Below are positions 61,611 through 64,000 of a DNA stretch of 64,000 nucleotides, piece by piece. The position numbers were made by a program, and so were the translations under genes. The notes under the pieces were generated by a model that was not told the DNA's origin, made no database searches, and worked only from the letters and a program-made list of their open reading frames with translations. This stretch comes from an uncultured Subdoligranulum sp. (lineage in GTDB: Bacteria; Bacillota; Clostridia; Oscillospirales; Ruminococcaceae), in NCBI GenBank assembly GCA_945830575.1, contig CALZZE010000002.1, positions 1 to 64,000 on the forward strand, written 5' to 3'. Position 1 is the first letter of the stretch. Every line of letters starts with the position of its first letter.

Positions 61611-61700
61611 TGGCTTTTCCGGATTTTCTGGGTTCAAAATGCGTTTTTGTAGGGTTTGACAACGGAAAAGGCCTGCATTTGGTGAAATTGACGAATAAAT

Positions 61701-61777
61701 TCGCGTGAAACATTTCGCGAAATTATAAAATATTTTCACGAAAGCCTCTTTACATTTTCATGAAACCATGGTATGAT
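61701..61777 (+). promoter_or_regulatory. Promoter and palindromes of the LacI regulator gene
   Basis: TTTACA (61749), 17 bp, TATGAT (61772). Upstream, TCGCGTGAAACATTTCGCGA (61701-61720) is an imperfect palindrome, and TTTCATGAAA lies between the boxes. They resemble the operator at 61552 in their TGAA/TTCA cores, so the regulator probably controls itself too. Confidence 0.62.
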
Positions 61778-61814
61778 AAGGACAGCAAAGAAACCCAAAC
61801 GAGGTGAAGATGTC

Positions 61815-62819
61815 ATGAACGAAAAGAAACCCGCCACCATGGCCGATGTGGCAAGGGAGGCCGGGGTCGCGCTGGGAACGGTTTCCAAGGTGGTCAACGG
61901 GCTGCCGGTGGGGGACGTCTACCGCCAAAAGGTGGAGCAGGCCATCCGCAAGCTGGACTATCAGGTCAACACCAGCGCCAAGGCTCTGAAAAGCAGCCAT
62001 ACCAATACAGTGGCGCTCATCGTGCCAAACACCATCGCGCCCTTTTTTGCGCTGCTCACCCATCATGTCAATCTGGCGCTGGACAAACAGAATTATAAAA
62101 TGCTGCTCTGCTTCACGGAATTTGAACACGACCGGGAGCAGGAATACATCCAACTGGTGCGCCAGAACCGGGTGGACGGCATCATCGCGCTGACCTACAG
62201 CCCCCAGCTGGACATTCCGGAGGGCCTGCCTTTCGTCACCATCGACCGTTATTTCAGCGCATCGGTGCCCTGTGTGGCCTCCGACAATTTCGGCGGCGGA
62301 CGGCTGGCGGCGCAAAAGCTGGCGGAGCTGGGCTGCCGCCATGTGGCCTGCCTGCGGTCCGGTTCCTCACTGGTGAACGAGCCAAGCAAACGCAAGGACG
62401 GCTTTGTGAGCGGCTGCCTGGACCTGGGGCTGGAGTTTGAAATGTGCAATCTGTCGGATAACGCCCCGTTGTCGGCGTTTGAGGTTTTTCTGAAACGGAA
62501 CCTTCTGGAGACCGACTACCCGCTGGATGGGTTGTTCTGCGGCACCGACCTGATGGCCTATCAGACGGTGAAGATGGTCCGCAGCCTCGGCAAACGTGTG
62601 CCGGAGGATGTGCAGATCATCGGCTATGATGGAATGCGGATGTTTGGCGACAAGGACTACATCTGCTCCACCATCGTGCAGCCGGTGGCTGAAATGGCGG
62701 AGACCGCCGTAAAAATGGTGCTCTCCCCCGACTATCGCGGCCTGCCCCAGCTCATCTGTCTGCCGGTGCGGTACCAGCCCGGCGGCACCACCCGCGAGCC
62801 TGTGGAGGAAACCGTATGA
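61815..62819 (+). CDS. LacI-family regulator of the sugar locus
   Basis: A 334-residue repressor. The N-terminal helix-turn-helix is TMADVAREAGVALGTVSKVVNG with the hinge near residue 50 (NTSAKALKSSHTNTVALIVPN). The periplasmic-binding-like effector domain follows, ending in PVRYQPGGTT. AGGTGAAG precedes the ATG at 61815. It is divergent from the ABC operon and overlaps the next gene by 4 bases. The effector may be sucrose or a fructose derivative. Confidence 0.92.
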   Translation: MNEKKPATMADVAREAGVALGTVSKVVNGLPVGDVYRQKVEQAIRKLDYQVNTSAKALKSSHTNTVALIVPNTIAPFFALLTHHVNLALDKQNYKMLLCFTEFEHDREQEYIQLVRQNRVDGIIALTYSPQLDIPEGLPFVTIDRYFSASVPCVASDNFGGGRLAAQKLAELGCRHVACLRSGSSLVNEPSKRKDGFVSGCLDLGLEFEMCNLSDNAPLSAFEVFLKRNLLETDYPLDGLFCGTDLMAYQTVKMVRSLGKRVPEDVQIIGYDGMRMFGDKDYICSTIVQPVAEMAETAVKMVLSPDYRGLPQLICLPVRYQPGGTTREPVEETV

Positions 62820-63604
62820 ATCTGTTCCGACCTTATCGCGCCGCCGAGCCGGAGCGGGACGAAACCGGGCGGCTGGTGGGCATCGACCGGTATCAGGAGG
62901 TTCTGGGCCTTGGGTGGAAGCGCTTTTTCCTCTCCGGCCTGCTGACCATGGCGGGCTGCCTGCCGCTGACGCTGGGCGTCGGGTACGCGGTGCTGAGCAA
63001 AAGTGCGCTGGTGCTGCTGCCCGCCAGCCTGTTGGGCGGCGCTGCGGCAGGGCCGTTCATCGCCTGCCTGTATGACACCATTCTGCGCGCCCTGCGGGAC
63101 GCGCCCGGCCGCTGGTGGGCTAACTACCAGAAGGCCTTTGCCCAGAACTGGCGGGGCTCGCTGGTTCCGGGGGCGCTGACGGGCCTGTTTCTGGGCTGCG
63201 CGGTCTTTGCCGCCATGCTGCTGTTCGCCTGGGCCACCGCCTTCCCCGGCGCGGGCACCATCGCGGTGTTCCTGTTCAGCTGCCTTCTGTTTCTGATTCT
63301 GACCACCCTGTACTGGCCCCAGCTGGTGCTGTTTGAGCAGAGCGCCGCGCTGCGGCTGCGCAACGCACTGCTGTTCACCGTCAAGTATTTCTGGCGTGTG
63401 CTGGGCGTGGCTGCGCTGCAGCTGGTCTGGTGGCTCTGTTTTGTGTTGTTTGCACCGCTTTCCCTGCTGCTTTTGCCGCTGGCGGGGGTGTGGTTCATCT
63501 TATACGCGACCCTGTTTATCCTGTATGACCCATTGAACAAGGCGCTTGGCATCGAGGAACAGATCGCCCGGCGCTATCCCGACCAGACACCCCGTTATGA
63601 TTGA
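62816..63604 (+). CDS. YesL-like (DUF624) membrane protein
   Basis: A 262-residue protein with about five transmembrane segments and the DUF624 style of the YesL family, found in many Firmicute ABC-sugar loci. Its start overlaps the regulator stop as ATGA and the kinase gene follows after 14 bases. Function is unknown; the repeated link with LplBC-type importers suggests help in transport or its regulation. Confidence 0.75.
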   Translation: MNLFRPYRAAEPERDETGRLVGIDRYQEVLGLGWKRFFLSGLLTMAGCLPLTLGVGYAVLSKSALVLLPASLLGGAAAGPFIACLYDTILRALRDAPGRWWANYQKAFAQNWRGSLVPGALTGLFLGCAVFAAMLLFAWATAFPGAGTIAVFLFSCLLFLILTTLYWPQLVLFEQSAALRLRNALLFTVKYFWRVLGVAALQLVWWLCFVLFAPLSLLLLPLAGVWFILYATLFILYDPLNKALGIEEQIARRYPDQTPRYD

Positions 63605-63618
63605 AGGAGAGATGTACT

Positions 63619-64000
63619 ATGACAGATGTTGTTGCACTGGGCGAACTGCTCATTGACTTTGCCTGCCAGAGCGTGAACGCCGGCGGGTATCCCACCCTGA
63701 TCGCCCAGCCGGGCGGCGCGCCCGGCAACTTTCTGGCGGCGCTGCAGGCCTACGGCTGCTCCACCGCCATGATCGGCAAGGTGGGCAAGGACACCTTCGG
63801 GTATCTGCTGACCAAGACCCTGCGGGAGAAGGGCATCTCCACCTGGGGCATCGTGGAGGACCCCACCGTGTTCACCACGCTGGCCTTTGTGACGCTGGAC
63901 GAGACCGGCAACCGGGAATTCAGCTTTGCCCGCAAGCCCGGCGCGGACACCTGCCTGACGGAGACCGAGGTGGATTATCAGCTCATCGAGGACGCACGGG
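63619..64000 (+). CDS. Fructokinase (PfkB family), truncated by the window end
   Basis: The first 127 residues of a PfkB carbohydrate kinase, starting MTDVVALGELLIDFA with GGAGAG upstream. The substrate-binding motif GGAPGNFLAAL is at about residues 32-42, followed by KVGKDTFGYLL. In this locus it would phosphorylate fructose released by the GH32 enzyme. The C-terminal ATP-binding part with the catalytic DTxGAGD lies beyond the window. Confidence 0.88.
   Translation, partial: MTDVVALGELLIDFACQSVNAGGYPTLIAQPGGAPGNFLAALQAYGCSTAMIGKVGKDTFGYLLTKTLREKGISTWGIVEDPTVFTTLAFVTLDETGNREFSFARKPGADTCLTETEVDYQLIEDAR

Noticed and set aside
1-64000. CRISPR array, rRNA genes, a complete insertion sequence or transposase
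   Set aside because: I looked for regularly spaced repeats, rRNA-like sequence and DDE transposases and saw none. The only recombinases are the ICE integrase and a 14-codon serine recombinase stub.

Overview
The window looks like the chromosome of a high-GC gut Firmicute of the Oscillospiraceae (Ruminococcaceae), something close to Faecalibacterium, Gemmiger or Subdoligranulum. This is inferred from gene families, GC-rich coding sequence and clostridial conjugative genes; no rRNA or other phylogenetic marker was available to settle it. The window joins an integrated conjugative element (ICE), from base 1 to about 30.57 kb, to ordinary chromosome on the right.

ICE, 1-17.8 kb: the DNA-processing half of a Tn1549/CTn-type element, all on the plus strand. 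It holds the end of topoisomerase III (topB), a CHC2 zinc-finger/ArdC-like protein, a TTRAP-family small protein, a 2547-residue methylase-like/helicase protein with a complete tnpV gene nested in another frame, a DUF3848/DUF3849 protein, MobC and a MOBP relaxase. Two hypothetical proteins and a YhcG-type nuclease with a small partner lie between mobC and the relaxase. The type IV secretion genes and the left end of the element must lie left of the window.

ICE cargo, 17.8-27.2 kb: clearly AT-richer DNA. It carries a minus-strand operon for a secreted DUF2712-like protein, a lipoprotein and an ABC transporter. Facing it is an agr-type quorum-sensing locus in the order response regulator, sensor kinase, AgrB, AgrD. 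XRE repressors, a cysteine-rich KTR protein and ABC-transporter debris complete the cargo. The recombination end, 27.4-30.6 kb, has a small sigma-like protein, an excisionase-like protein and a tyrosine integrase. The right end cuts a host tRNA-Met(CAT) gene just after its anticodon stem. A different, complete tRNA-Met(CAT) lies 142 bp inside the element.

Chromosome, 30.7-45.7 kb: a GHL10-type glycosidase; the glycolytic operon pgk-tpiA-gpmI with its own promoter; an O-antigen-ligase-like membrane protein; a small secreted protein; a MITE-like repeat between two copies of one terminator; an XRE regulator with a membrane protein; an EF-G-like GTPase; a GH79-like glycosidase; and AEC and MATE transporters.

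Chromosome, 45.7-54.4 kb: a scarred region. Fragments of a serine recombinase, a GNAT acetyltransferase, a YkgJ protein, a phage-type regulator, a ParM-like actin and GH78 rhamnosidases surround an intact AbrB-like/HipA-like kinase pair and a complete rhamnose operon (rhaBAD) with a divergent AraC regulator. From 54.5 kb to the end is a sucrose or fructo-oligosaccharide locus: an LplBC/LipO-type ABC importer, a GH32 fructosidase and a GH13 amylosucrase-like enzyme on the minus strand. Divergent from these are a LacI regulator, a YesL-like membrane protein and the start of a fructokinase. Imported oligosaccharide would be split to glucose and fructose, fructose phosphorylated, and the products fed into glycolysis.
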